Positions 1 to 11,748 of a DNA stretch of 64,000 nt are shown here, one piece after another; position 1 is the stretch's first letter; every line of letters starts with the position of its first letter. Origin of the DNA: Chrysoporthe austroafricana (Eukaryota > Ascomycota > Sordariomycetes > Diaporthales > Cryphonectriaceae). The notes beneath the pieces were generated by a model. It was given only the letters and a program-made list of their open reading frames with translations, did no database searches and was not told the origin of the DNA. The position numbers and the translations under genes are program-made. Where the stretch lies: NCBI GenBank assembly GCA_001051155.2, contig JYIP02000001.1, positions 868,001-932,000 of the forward strand, in the 5' to 3' direction.

Positions 1-1903
1 CGTAATGTCCCGGCACGCTTATATCCGTGTTGACGATGGGACACGAGGCGGTGGAGAGGGCAGAGGTCCGCCGGCGATGCCCAGCCTGGAGTGATGGATT
101 GACGAGGCTTCTCTGGCCGCCGCACCGCAGGCGCTCGCCCGCCTCTGCCGTCTTCGCCTTCAAGAGGAAGACAGCAGCCCCCGAGCAGCAGCAGCCCGAG
201 CAGCGGCCACGGCCTCCAGACACAGCCAGCCACGGCACGGGCCCTGGGCTGCCCGGCTGCTGGGGAACAGCCGGCGCGCCAGGAGCCCTTCAGACGTTTT
301 GGGGGCTTGGCCGGGAGACCAGAAACCTGGCTCATTTCATGCATCAGAAATGCAGCGCGGACGTCATGCTCTTGTCTCCTGCCGCGCTACCCTGCCTGCG
401 TGCCTGCGTGCCTGCGTGCCTGCGTGCCTGCGTGCCTGCGTGCCTGCGTGCCTGCCTGCTACCTGGCCGCAATCCTGGACAGCTATGGCGATGCTGACGG
501 CCGCTGCGAAGGCGATGGGACTGCAGGATAAACAACGAGCGGGCTCTCTCGGCAGGAAAGGCGAGACGGTGGCTCCATTCCTGAGGAGGAGGAGGAGACG
601 TGAGGAGGTGCTGGGTACTGGGTAGTTGACCCAGCGCGCCCGCCCGGGCACAACCTGGTCCGCGCGAGCCCGTAGCGAGCCCGCGCCCTCAACCTGTACC
701 TGCAGCGGACGCGGCCCTAGCTGTCGGAAGTAGCTCTGTTAGTGCTGGCACCCAGGCCACCGCAGATCAGCAGGGGGTGGGTACCCGCGCTGGGCACGAG
801 GGGCGGTGCCCCATGCGGGTAGTGCAGTGCCAAGCTTCTGCCCCTTGACTACTAAAAGCTACCTCCTCACCACTAATTGCCGCCGCAATTTACTGTGACG
901 GGCCAATTGTCTTGGGTGTGCAGGCCCTTGGGATACCTAGTCACAGTCTGCGCTGGCGCTGACGGCTCTGTGTCCCTCTCTCTCTTTTTTCTTGAGGAAA
1001 AGTCCCCCTTTGATTACGACTACCGAATGGGTCTGTTCCCCCCTTCCTTCGCCCTCTGCAGCTTCTCCACTGCGAATCTTACAACCCACCCACTTACACC
1101 CACCCGACCGCATTGGCTCCCTTCCCGCTGCCCTGCCCAGCCGTCGTCGTCTCACTCCACGCTCATTCATGGCCGTGACCTCTACTCCAGTCCTGTCTTG
1201 ACCTCGCCGCCCCCGTCATCAGACCAGACCTTCGCCAGCCGACATCGCGGATTGGGCCTTTGTTTCTGCACCTGAACAGTACAGCCCGTCCGGCCCAGCG
1301 GAGGGGTCTCTTCTCATTCTTCATCTTCCTATTCCCCAGCCCGCGCTTTCTTCTCCATACAAGCTTTCGGTACCGCGATACCACGACCGTCGTTTTAACA
1401 ACAACACGCACACACACGCCCGCACTTTGGGGGGGCTTCCTGTCGAATTGAATTCCACGCCTCGTCAAAGAAACAAAAGGGCAGACCGACCTCCCTCGCT
1501 ATTCTCCTTGGTCCGTGACGCACGTCCGACGAAGCCCACGAACGGCCCTTGATCGCGGCCCTCGAATCTCTCGTCATATCTTCCTTCCGTTCTGCGATCG
1601 ACCGACTTCCCAGTTTGGACCAGCCGACCCAGCCGGACGGCCAGTCGACCGACCCCTCCTCAGACGAGAGAGGCCTCGCCGTCGACCTCGAATCTCGAAA
1701 CGCGCTCCCTCATTATTGATGTCGGGATAAACGCCAGAGACACCTACGCTCCTTTCCTGCTTGTCGACACCGCGGGACATCGGTTGTGCAACGACAAGCC
1801 CATCGCCATCCCCGAGATTCCACCCGCCACGGATCACAACATCCAGTCCGCCCTCAGGGCCTCCGATACCTTCTCATAAAGTCTTCCTGCTGCGTCCGTC
1901 AAG
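1..1903. other. Upstream region and leader of the FLC/TRP-like gene
   Basis: I see no convincing gene here. Short open frames on both strands lack family features, and several exist only because they read through the tandem repeat at 391-460. From about 960 to 1900 the plus strand is rich in C and T with few G runs, which is typical of fungal core promoters and long 5' leaders, so most of this part is probably the promoter and 5' UTR of the gene starting at 1904. Confidence 0.5.
391..460. repeat. Octamer minisatellite TGCGTGCC
   Basis: About eight near-perfect head-to-tail copies of the 8-base unit TGCGTGCC. Because 8 is not a multiple of 3, the array is open in several frames and gives Cys/Ala/Arg-rich translations that should not be read as protein. 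Confidence 0.9.
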
Positions 1904-4386
1904 ATGTGGTTCTCATCAAGGACGCCGGTGCTGTTACTCTCCTCCCTCGCGGCCATATGCCGCCCGGCCGGGGCAGAGCAGATGCTCTCGTCCAGCTCCC
2001 TAAACACGTGCCAGTCGGACTCGGGCTTTACCGCGAGTCTGTTCAACGTTGTCTACACGCCGTCGAACAACAGTGCTACTGTTGACTTGTCAGCAACATC
2101 GTCCATCCAGGGCAATGTCGTCTTCGACGCTACAATCACTGCCTACGGCTACCAGATCATTCGGCAGACAGTCGACCCTTGCAAGATCAACCTGGCCGGT
2201 CTCTGTCCCATGTATGTGTTGCTGCTATGCCGGGCCCTTTTTTGATGTGACTACCCTCCCCCTGGGCGGAAACAGACTAACAACTGTCGTAGGACTGCTG
2301 GAAAGATGTCACTGACCTTCAACCTGGACGTGAGCGCGAGTGCGGCCAGTGAGATTCCCGGCATTGCGTATACCTTCCCCGATCTCGATGCCCAGGTCAG
2401 GTTGTACATGAACTACACATCCAACGGCGAGAGTGTTGCTTGTGTCGAGGCCGACATCTCCAACGGAAAGACTGTTAACTTGCTGGGCGTCAAGTGGGCC
2501 ACCGCTATCGTCGCTGGTCTTGCCCTGGCCTCGTCGGCCGTCATCTCTGGACTCGGTCACTCCAACGCCGCCTCTCACGTCGCCGCCAATGCGCTGTCGC
2601 TCTTCGGCTACTTCCAAGGCCAGGCCATGCTCGGGATGACCAGTATCGAGCTCCCTCCGATTGTCGCAGCTTGGACCCAGGATTTCCAGTGGAGCATGGG
2701 CATCATCCGCGTCGGTTTCATGCAGACTATCTTCACCTGGTACCAGCGGGCTACTGGAGGAACGCCCTCTGAGTTGTTTGACTCCTTGACGACAGTCTCC
2801 GTGCAGGTTGAGAAGCGTAAGATGAGACGGTCTCTGACGGAGACCGGCATAAACCTCTCAAAGCGGGCTGTTGCAATGATGCCTCGGGCTCTCGAGTCAG
2901 CGTCGCAGATCGTGAAGCGAGGCAACGTCAAGAACGCGAGCGGCAGTTATGTGGTCTACGGTATTCAGCGCGTTGCCTACAAAGCCGGGATCGAGTCGAC
3001 AAATCTCTTCATGACCGGGCTGACATTCTTCTGCGTCTTTGTGGTCTTCACCATGGCAGGGGTCGCCGCTTTCAAGGGTTTCTGTGAGCTTGCCGTTAAG
3101 AACAAGTGGATGAAGAGCGACAAGTTTGTGGACTTCCGCAACGGCTGGTTTACCGTCCTCAAGGGTATTCTCTTCCGGCTCACTCTGATCGGCTTCCCGC
3201 AGATGACCATCTTGTGTCTCTGGGAGTTCACTCAGAGGGACTCGGCTGCTGAGGTGGTTCTAGCCGTCTTCTTCTTCTTCGGCATGCTGGCTACGCTGTC
3301 GTGGGCCGCTTCCAAGGTCATCCGGATCGCTCGCCGATCTGTTGTTATGCACAGGAATCCCGCTTATATCCTATTTTCCGACCCTCAGGCCCTGAACAAG
3401 TGGGGCTTCCTCTACGTCCAATTCCGAGCCTCAGCTTACTACTTCATTGTGCCGACCCTCGCCTATCTCCTGCTCAAGGGCATGTTCATTGCCTTTGCGC
3501 AGACCGCGAACACCGTCCAAGCTATAGCCTTCATCGTCTTGGAGGCCGCGGCGCTGATCGGCGCTAGCGTCTTGAGGCCTTGGATGGACAAGAGTACAAA
3601 CTCATTTAACATCTCCATTTGTGTCATCAATTTCCTAAACTCTATCTTCCTCTTGATATTTACAGATGTCTTCAACCAGCCCGCCATCGTCACCGGTGTT
3701 GTTGGTGTGATCCTCTGGCTCGCGAACGCCGTTTTCGCCCTCGTTCTACTTCTCATGCTCATCGTCACGACTGTCATCGTCCTGATCCGCAAGAACCCCG
3801 ACGCCAGGTATCAGTTCATGGCTGACGACCGAGCTTCCTTCATGAAGTCGCAAACTCAGCTCAACACGACAACCGAGCTGGATGCCTTGGCAGCGACTGC
3901 TCGAGGTGACAAGAACGGCTATAAAGGTTTCGATTTGGACGATGATGCCGAGTCGATATCGTCTGACTCGATGAAGCGACGGACCGATCCATCGCACATG
4001 CAGGTTCCTCAACAGATCAACTCGCCACTGTCACAACCGGCGTACCGTGAGGCGCCTCGTTCGCCTGTGGATCCTGCGGTGCCACTGTTCCCCAATGACA
4101 GTCGTAGTGCCAGTCCTGGGCAGCAGCAGCAGCAGCAATACACGGCCTACAACGGTGGACAGTACCTCCGGCAACAACCAAGTGGCGCATCAATGCAGCC
4201 GCCAAGCTCGTACGGGTCATCATCGAACCTGTCGGCTTACCGGGGCCAAAACAATGCCAGCCCGGCCGGCGGCTACCGAGGGCAGAATAGCTCAAGGTAA
4301 GCTACCCTTCTGGCCTTCGGCGAAGATAGGTCGCGGCTAACAAGCTTGTCAGTCCTTGGCAGCGTGGAGCAGGTTATGAACACTAA
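1904..4386 (+). CDS. FLC/TRP-like membrane protein with ML-like domain (3 exons)
   Basis: Exons 1904-2211, 2293-4296 and 4353-4386 give 781 residues. Residues 1-24 look like a signal peptide. About 25-165 is an ML-like lipid-binding ectodomain with paired cysteines, followed by about nine membrane spans and a cytosolic tail (from about residue 600) rich in Gln, Ser and Pro. This is the layout of the fungal flavin carrier/TRP-like family (yeast Flc1-3, fission yeast Pkd2), which acts in the plasma membrane or ER and is linked to FAD transport, calcium and cell-wall homeostasis. Intron 1 has GTATGT and an ACTAAC branch point. Intron 2 has GTAAGC and GCTAAC; its removal bypasses a TAA that overlaps the donor and adds an 11-residue ending containing PWQRGAGYEH, which I recall as a conserved C-terminus of this family. 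The start has a good context (AAG before ATG). The family is secure; the exact substrate is not. Confidence 0.9.
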
Positions 4387-6213
4387 TGATTTTCGAACGG
4401 CGGCACAAGGCGTATTCATGCCTGTGCCGGAGTCGCCATTCACGACGAAATGGAATTAGAGGGTCTTGTATTCCATGTTATTCGAACACCAATATACCAA
4501 GGGAGAGGTCGCAACTTCACGCCACCGACTGCACATGTCGCTCCGATTCGTCACCGCCGCCTATCCTGCCAACTTACAGAAACTACGAACCTACCCACCG
4601 AACTCGGAAACTCCCGAAAACTTCTCATATCTCACCACTTTTCTACCCCTTGTCAGAGCACATTATAGGAGCAAACGGAACGGCGTCAGGAAGTCGGGGA
4701 CCACGGGGTCATTTTGAAAGGCAACAAAGCAGGGTCTTGGACCCCCACGGAGTTGATCGATACAATACTGTCACAACCTTTTGCGCCACGGCTTCCAAGC
4801 GAGAAGAGCTTTACTACCTCAGCCGTGCTTGGGACTATCCAAGCAGGTCGACGATGCCATTGTCGGGACTCAAGAGATGAGTTGCCAGCAAGAGGGAAAG
4901 GTTGTGGACGTAAAGGAGGCGCCCTCTGGCGACATACCGCCGAACCGCCTGAGGAATATAGTGACAAGTGCAACCCGCCGACGCCGCAGGAGCAGGGCCC
5001 AGAGAGTGGCGCTCCAGTGGTTGCGCCCACTGCCATTGCATTATTTTGACGTTTAGGCAAGGTGCAGCTGGTGTTGGGCTTCATATAGCTAATTGACATG
5101 TTTCGTTCAATCTAGCTGCCGTGTCACTCGCCCTGTGATGATCACCTATTGTTGCGTGACTCTGCATGTAGCTGACAGAACACGATGATCAAGGGAGAAG
5201 GAGAAGGCGCGAACGAGCCGAGTCGCTCGTCAGCTGTTGAGGCAAGGGATGGGCAGTGACTCAGTTCTTCCTATTCAAGAGGTGAGTTCGCTACAGTTCT
5301 TGAGCCTGGTTTCCTTCCCTGCTGATGTCCGTTTTCCCTCTTCACTCATTCGACTCCGAGCTCATTCGAATGACCGCGCTTCAGGTCGAAGACGGCGAAG
5401 TCCACTTGGCATGACCATTGTGCCTCCCACCAAACCGGCAGTACTAGCTATAACAACGAGCTGCAGTGTCGCTGCTTCACAATGTCTCTTCAGGCTGGAC
5501 GACTCCAAGGTTTGCATCGTCTGAGGGCGGCGAAACCTTGATCCGTTGCCAGAGGTAGTGGTCATCCTCGACGCCATCTCCTTGCATGTCGGCTTACTGC
5601 TACTGTACCGCATTCGTCTCTCGTGGCCTGAGAGGGTCCTGAGAGAGTCTTCCGCTCCATCGCCTGCTTTTACCCACTCTAGCGGAAGGAGTCGGTCAAC
5701 AAGTTACCGTTGAAGGGATTGGTGAAGAGCGAGAAGATGACGCCCATCGCCGAAGGTAGAACTGTCAACAGGTCAGTAAAGTAAAGCACCTGTCACGAAG
5801 GACATCTCTTGCTTCTCTTTGCCCGACGAATTTGGTGGCAGGATCCACCCATCCTATACACAAAGCGTTCTAAATCTCCTTGTGTATTGAAGGTATTAAT
5901 TAGAAATCAGCATACTGTGTTACCGAATAGACGGCCACGTCCTGGTGTCGCCTTATTGCCCGTGGCCACAACGCCTTATTACATGGCCACAGCCTCAAAC
6001 CCAACACTCCTGAATCACTCCATGCCTTCCAGTGCGAACCCGACCAATATTCAAGGGGCAGCGAATCAACTGCAGCCTCTTACCCTAGTGACGAGGGGTG
6101 CTTTAAGAAAACAAGCGCGACGTAATCGACGCCAAACGAAATCAGGACACTGATACATTCCCAGATTGTTTCCCTTTCCGCTCTTCTTCCAAAAAGAAAA
6201 TCGATCTGCTCTA
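4387..6213. other. Intergenic region between FLC-like gene and wetA
   Basis: This lies between the 3' ends of two convergent genes. It has small open frames, the longest 164 codons at 4386-4880 overlapping the stop of the upstream gene, but no domain-like sequence, splice pattern or RNA gene that I can support. It probably holds the two 3' UTRs. Confidence 0.5.
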
Positions 6214-8799
6214 TCAGATCATGATTCCTTCCTCCTTCAGCATCGAGACATCCATCCCGGCAGCCGTGGCAGCCTTCAACATGGCTTCACTCAATTTCTT
6301 TTGCCTCTCCATCGCCTCCTTCTCCCTCCTAGCCTTGGTCTTGCTGGACCCACTGGGCGCGACGCCCCCCATGAGCACATTGTGGTCGTTGGGTGTGTAG
6401 TTCACAAACCCGATCTGTCCGCCACCGCTACTGCCACCAGCATCGAGGCTTATCCCAGCACCAGCAACATCACCAAAGGAGACCCCGACCCCAGACGACG
6501 ATGCGCCCGACCCGCTCCGCCTCGAGTGGTGCCCCGACCCCCGCCAGCTTGATGTGCTCCGCCTCTTTTTTACTGCGTGTGACTGCATGTCGGAGCTAGG
6601 CGTCGTGATTAGGTCTGTCGTGGACTTGCGGTGCGCGATACTGTTCACGGGGCCGCCGTTGAAGTTCATGGATGCCTGACGGCGGGTTGCGGAACGCGAG
6701 CGGCGCCTGCCGGTAGCAGCGACACTAGAAGATGCGCCGGGCGTGGGCGATGGTGATGACGAGGAGGAGCTCGCCTGTCGCACCTTGCGGGGAGATACGC
6801 TCGCGCCCGGAAGCTGGTGGTACCGAGCCCCCGAAGATGGTGCACGAGGCTTAGGACGGCGGCTTGAAGGAGGGCCCTGGTCTGTGTATGCCCCGTGGAA
6901 AGAGTGCATGCTCCTCGGCGCATGTTGCGGCGTCTGCTCTGGGAAGGGGAACACCGATGCCTCGTGTAGCGGGACGCCGTTGTGCGTCTGATGGATCTGG
7001 GATGAGAGGAGGGGCGCGCTGTTCGGAGTCTGGGGTTGGGGCATGTGAATCATCAGGCCGGTGCCAGCAAGCTCGTCCGACCCAGGGGTGTGGCGCGGGT
7101 CGACGGAGTGCGAGACGTAGGAGGGAACTTGGATGGTGAGGTTGTGGTGGTTACGGGTGCTTGTCGAGCCTCCTTCGCCGGCGGCGTTGTTTGAAGCTGT
7201 GGTGGTGAACTCGAGGCTCCCGCTGTCTGAAGAGGGATCGGAGTTCCAGGCGTCCACAACGGTGCCGTCACCATGGAGAAACGGGGCTGTGCCTGACATG
7301 TCATATGAAGGCGCCCAGTTCGTCCCTTCCAGACTCCAAGGCTCGCTGGTAGTAGGGAAATAGGTGGCGGCATCATCCCCAGAAGCCTCTGTCTTGAGGT
7401 TCGGCGTTGCCAGCGGCGTGTTCGGGATATTGGAATTGAACCCAACACTCTTGGCATTGATCCGCGCCGCAGGGCCCAGCACACCTTCGGTGGAGTTGAA
7501 GTCGAAGAACGGATCATCCATCAGCCCGGCCACGAAACTGGCCGAGCTGGAGGACCCGTGGTGCGAAGTGGCCGGGTGGGCCATATCCGTCAACGGCGGC
7601 GAGATGGGCATGCCGTCCCACATGGGCTGGCTCTCGGAGGCGAGGTGGTGGGTGGCCTTTTTGGCAGACTCCATGTGTGAGGAGATCGCGGTCTGCGGCA
7701 TAGGTGCTGTCTTGGGGGGTTGTTGAGGATTGATGCGGCCCCGGGACGAGCCTACGGCCCGGCGGATGGTGGAGTAGATGGACTCGAGTTTGCGATGCGA
7801 GCCTGCTTTGAAGGTGTGCCTACCACCGCCCTTGGTGAGTCTGCACAGGTCGATGTCGTCTGCTGTCGAAGTTGCTGATACAAGACCACCAGGGTTTCTT
7901 CTTCCTGGTGTCGTTGCGGTGTTTGTCAGGGAAGGAAAACCACGGGCCAACGGAGGAGAGGCAGACGTGGTGGACATAGGCGCAGAGACACCAGGAGCAG
8001 TCGATGACGGCGGAATGCGACCAGCTACTATCCCGCGGGGCGAGTTCACGGCTAGACCCTCTAGCCTAAGTAGCTCGGAGGTCGAGATGGAGCCGCCCGC
8101 GGGCTGGTCCTGCGATCCCAACCCGCGCCGGCCACTAAGGAGCCGCCGCCTTTGTTCGACTGTCTCAGGGTTGAGATGGCCGAGAACGACGTGGTTGGTC
8201 GAGTTACGTCTGTCCGTCTGCTTGGTATCCCGGTCGAGGCTATCCGGAACTGAGCTCCTTGCCGCGTTCTGCTGCCCCTGCCGTGGACCTGTCTGACCTT
8301 GACGGTATCGGTAGTGGTACTGCTGATGATTCGTCATCGACCCGGCTGACCTTACTGAACCTGAATCGGAGCCGGACTCCCCGTCTAGAGAAGGGGTCGA
8401 GTCTACAATCGACATCATGTCGATAGACTCTCCCGGGGAGGCAGCGTTGGTTCCACCGATGCCGGTGGCCCCCGGGTGCGAAGGGGCCAAGACTGAGGCG
8501 GGACGGGTCAGGTCGCCTCCTACTAGCCCGGGCTGGTGTCGAAGGAGGTGGTGGTTTGGCTCTAGCACCTGGTCACCATGGAGCGGGACGCTGTGGGCCT
8601 CCTCACGATGACCGTTACCCTCCGTATCCATGACTACATACTGGTCGAAGAAGTCGGAAGGTGGTCGTGGCTGTTGTTGTTGTTGCTGCTGCTGCTGCTG
8701 CTCTGAGTGCGCTCCCAGAGGAGCCCCAGCCCTGGACTCAGGAGGAACAGGCGACGAGGAGAGCTCGAAGAAATCTTCTTTGTCTATGGAGAAGTCCAT
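6214..8799 (-). CDS. wetA: WetA-type developmental regulator of conidial maturation
   Basis: An intronless frame of 861 residues. The last ~60 residues carry the ESC1/WetA signature: a FVNYTPND segment, then GVAPSGSSKTKARREKEA and a short basic helix. This is the most conserved part of WetA, the third regulator of the BrlA-AbaA-WetA conidiation cascade, which controls spore-wall completion, dormancy and spore metabolism. Near the N-terminus an FFDQYV motif, also common in WetA proteins, follows a ten-glutamine tract. The rest is Ser, Pro and Gly rich and probably disordered, with a basic ARRSR-type stretch around residue 690 that could be a nuclear signal. The length is longer than the roughly 550-600 residues of Aspergillus WetA. 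The gene is convergent with the FLC-like gene. The family call rests on the C-terminal motif. Confidence 0.88.
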   Translation of the reverse strand: MDFSIDKEDFFELSSSPVPPESRAGAPLGAHSEQQQQQQQQQQPRPPSDFFDQYVVMDTEGNGHREEAHSVPLHGDQVLEPNHHLLRHQPGLVGGDLTRPASVLAPSHPGATGIGGTNAASPGESIDMMSIVDSTPSLDGESGSDSGSVRSAGSMTNHQQYHYRYRQGQTGPRQGQQNAARSSVPDSLDRDTKQTDRRNSTNHVVLGHLNPETVEQRRRLLSGRRGLGSQDQPAGGSISTSELLRLEGLAVNSPRGIVAGRIPPSSTAPGVSAPMSTTSASPPLARGFPSLTNTATTPGRRNPGGLVSATSTADDIDLCRLTKGGGRHTFKAGSHRKLESIYSTIRRAVGSSRGRINPQQPPKTAPMPQTAISSHMESAKKATHHLASESQPMWDGMPISPPLTDMAHPATSHHGSSSSASFVAGLMDDPFFDFNSTEGVLGPAARINAKSVGFNSNIPNTPLATPNLKTEASGDDAATYFPTTSEPWSLEGTNWAPSYDMSGTAPFLHGDGTVVDAWNSDPSSDSGSLEFTTTASNNAAGEGGSTSTRNHHNLTIQVPSYVSHSVDPRHTPGSDELAGTGLMIHMPQPQTPNSAPLLSSQIHQTHNGVPLHEASVFPFPEQTPQHAPRSMHSFHGAYTDQGPPSSRRPKPRAPSSGARYHQLPGASVSPRKVRQASSSSSSPSPTPGASSSVAATGRRRSRSATRRQASMNFNGGPVNSIAHRKSTTDLITTPSSDMQSHAVKKRRSTSSWRGSGHHSRRSGSGASSSGVGVSFGDVAGAGISLDAGGSSGGGQIGFVNYTPNDHNVLMGGVAPSGSSKTKARREKEAMERQKKLSEAMLKAATAAGMDVSMLKEEGIMI
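8671..8702. repeat. Glutamine-codon repeat inside wetA
   Basis: On the coding (minus) strand this is a run of CAG then CAA codons encoding ten consecutive glutamines just before the FFDQYV motif. The mixed codons suggest an older tract interrupted by synonymous changes rather than a pure, freshly expanded array. Confidence 0.9.
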
Positions 8800-10767
8800 G
8801 GCGCGGGCGAAGGACTTGTATGGATCTGGGGAAGGTCTTTGTTCTCTCCCCCTCTCCTTGGCCTGTGGCTAGCTTGGCACGAGGAGACGGTCGACCCGGG
8901 GTGAGGAGCGGTTGGTAGACCAGCTGAGAGCTCAACGCTTAGCTGTCAGCCCGTTGTTTTCCTGCGGATGAGGTCGTCGACAAGCTGTCGTCCCTCTACA
9001 GGTCAATGCCTGTCTGTTGTTGTTTTGAATCTGGCGATGATGCTGAAAACAGGGATGGAAACGCGATGGACGAGAAAGATGTCCGAAAACGAATGCCATG
9101 TCGAAGGGAGGCAGACCCTCCCCTGGAGAAAAAAGGGTGGTATAAGAGGAAAAAGATCATTTTCGCAAATATCCATAGCAACAGCAGATATGCAGGGCTG
9201 ATATTAAAGGAAGAGAGTCGGGCGCGGCTGTTGCTGTCACGAGCTGGTAGGGATAGCAACTATTGGAATGTGCTCTTCCTTGGTTCTCGAGTGAAAGGCA
9301 TTCTCTTCAGACAGGGTATTGTCATAGCACCAGGGGAGGGGACCCCCGAGATCGAATCAGACCTTTTGACATTTTCTTTTCCCCTAATTGACACCGTAGT
9401 AACATGCCATGCCTCCGAGGTAAAAGCCGAGAAAGGGGGGAGGGAGGGCAAAGTCCTCGTACTATTATGGTACCATCCCCTCCCCCCCAACGGTCAAGAT
9501 CGTGAGCTGTAGGAGACAAAGCAACGAGCCCTAAAACCTCCCCCAAGGGTGCACTGCACAAAGGAGACCTGAGACCCCCCGAGGACCTTTGCGATGAGAC
9601 CTCGGAGGACGCGAATGGGCGCCTTGCTGGCTCCCTCCCCCCCTCAAACCAACCGGTACTATTTCCATTTGGGGGGGGGGGGGCAGAAGGATCTTGCCTG
9701 AGGTGCTAACGGTACTTGTGTCAAAGAAACGTTGGGGAGGGGCGGCGGCGGGGAGGCACGTCGAGAGGTATCTGGAATGAATTCCTAAGAGGGGGGGGGG
9801 CCGGGCGGCACTGCAGGGACGTTACCCGCGGTTTAGCTCGGGAATTCCTGATGAGGAAGAGTTGGGCTAGCACTGGCTAGCTGCCATAGTAGCCAGCTAC
9901 CAGGGCGATCTGGGTGAAACATCACCAATGAGGTCGTCCCGATCTTGTGTCATGGTAGCTGGTAGGTAGGGCTTTTCTTGGCTTCCTCAACCGTCGCGGG
10001 TCGAGACGGGACGATAACGATCCGCGAGGGTTCGTAGTTTCTTAGGCTGGTACGGCTGGTTGGCGGCGGTGTTATCACAGGATCGTGGGCCAGGAAGGGG
10101 ACTGGTGTCCCAACGGGCGATCTTAGACCAGCCAGCAGGGAGGAGGGAGGTCCTGCATGCACGGTCGATCTGGAACGGACAAGGTGCGTGGGGATCTTGC
10201 TCAGCGTTCAGCCCTATAGGGGAAAGGAAAGGCGCCGTGTCGTCTAAAATAAGGTCGTGGTGTGACAAACGAAACATGGCTGGCGGAAGAAGTAAAGAAG
10301 TACGCAGGTTCCCGTATCTGCAGGGCGCAGGGCCTTGCAGCTCTTAGTCGGGAAAAAGCAAGTTGAGGCTGATGCTGAGGCTGTCCAGCGAACCAAGTGC
10401 TTGTGACCAAGGATCATCCTCTCCTGCGGGACCACGGTTGGCATTAGTAAGGACATGCGGCTTACGAGGCCCAACATCTATTTGGAATGTTCTTCTAGGT
10501 GTATCTTGAAACGTCTTCGCTTGTGGTCTGCAGTACAGTGTACTGACCTTTCCAAGACCTGAACGATGCTTATACATAATGTAGATGAAAAGCATAAATG
10601 TTAAGGCAAAAAAAAAAACAGAAGAAAAATAACGGGGGAACCGGTACGCCGTCCAAGATGCCTGAACGCCCCAATAGGCCCAAATGCAAGGGGTATATTC
10701 TAGAACTCCAGCCGTACCCAGTAACACACAAAACAAGAAACGATCGCTGCAGGCCTTGGATGCAGCT
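8800..10767. other. wetA upstream region
   Basis: Non-coding by eye. It lies upstream of wetA and downstream of the minus-strand gene at 10768. The region is G-rich on the plus strand, with homopolymer runs at 9671-9683 and 9791-9800 and CCCC/GGGG blocks at 9475-9650. It probably holds the wetA promoter and a long 5' leader, as is common for conidiation regulators. I could not identify BrlA or AbaA sites with confidence. Confidence 0.45.
9671..9683. repeat. Poly-G run (13 G)
   Basis: Thirteen consecutive G. A second run of ten G lies at 9791-9800. These are slippage-prone sites and may also be places where the assembled length is unreliable. Confidence 0.85.
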
Positions 10768-11748
10768 CTAAGGCGCAGTCGAGCCAGAGGCCGAGCCTGC
10801 TGGCGTGGAACTGGCAGGATCGCTCGGTTTGTCGCGGAGCTTGGTCCGTTTGCGCATCCTGGGCCTGTTCCTCACGAGGTTCCGACAGCGCAATGCGGTT
10901 TCCGTAGATGACTGGTAGAGCGGCAGGCCGTTGCTATCGAAACCGATGGCTTGATTGGCACGACGGGCCGCAAGATATTTCGCGATGGACGGCCCCACAA
11001 TCTCTGCACCGCGGTCCAAGTTTTCGTCCACTTCGAGAGTAGCCGAGTCGACTTCCATCTCGTCCGAGTCACGTGTGCCGATCATGGACGGGCTTGGTAA
11101 AGGTGATGGACGAGTGTTGCTCTGGATTCTGGAGCAAGCCGTGTCCTCTGCATGGCTCTGCATTCCTGGGGGATTCAGGGCGGTGTTGTGAAATCTTGAC
11201 GATATTCGCCGTCGCAGTCGCCTGTTCTTGTCCGCGATAGCAGCCCGCAGTCTCGAGGACTCTTCGTCTTTAGATGGCCCACCTGGCTTATCAACCACAA
11301 CTGCGGACATGTGGAGCACATTGGAGGACTGGGTCTCAGTAGATGGAGGCGGTCCTTGACATGCTGGGTCAACTTCCAGTGGGAAGGAGGCTATTGTAGT
11401 GAAGGGCGGGACGGGAGACCAAGGCTCGTTTGATGCCCCAGGGCACGGGGAAGGACCGTGGCCATCGAGCCGCAGATGCTGTCTGCTGAGCGTCAACGCA
11501 ATGGCGTCCATGCTTGCAGTGCTATCGGGCGGTGACGTCCTTGGGGATTCGCAGGAGCCTGTTGAGACGGGCACGTGTGATGTCTCAGGCGACCGTTGCC
11601 AGTGCCACCCCTGCTGGGTCGATGGCGCTGATGAAGCTAGCGGTAGCCATTCTTCGGGAGAGAGCTGAACGTGCTGCTCATCGTCTGGTGCTGCCTCGGT
11701 CCCAAGCTGGTGGTGGTCTGGCCTATAGGCGCGGTCTCGGTCGGACAT
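10768..11748 (-). CDS. Hypothetical disordered protein with basic C-terminus
   Basis: A single uninterrupted frame of 326 residues starting at ATG 11748 and ending in TAG. No family is recognised. The first ~170 residues are Ser/Pro/Gly rich and look disordered. A short basic stretch (NRRLRRRISSR) lies near residue 180. The C-terminal third has a compact segment with IAKYLAARRANQAIGFD followed by NRPRMRKRTK, a likely nuclear localisation signal. The contrast between low-complexity N-terminus and ordered C-terminus is usual for real fungal genes of unknown role and argues against a chance frame. The gene sits upstream of wetA on the same strand. A nuclear role is inferred only from the basic motifs. 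Confidence 0.6.
   Translation of the reverse strand: MSDRDRAYRPDHHQLGTEAAPDDEQHVQLSPEEWLPLASSAPSTQQGWHWQRSPETSHVPVSTGSCESPRTSPPDSTASMDAIALTLSRQHLRLDGHGPSPCPGASNEPWSPVPPFTTIASFPLEVDPACQGPPPSTETQSSNVLHMSAVVVDKPGGPSKDEESSRLRAAIADKNRRLRRRISSRFHNTALNPPGMQSHAEDTACSRIQSNTRPSPLPSPSMIGTRDSDEMEVDSATLEVDENLDRGAEIVGPSIAKYLAARRANQAIGFDSNGLPLYQSSTETALRCRNLVRNRPRMRKRTKLRDKPSDPASSTPAGSASGSTAP

Noticed and set aside
27..497. 156-codon plus-strand frame at the left edge
   Set aside because: Its second half is the TGCGTGCC array, and the first half has no domain or splice logic.
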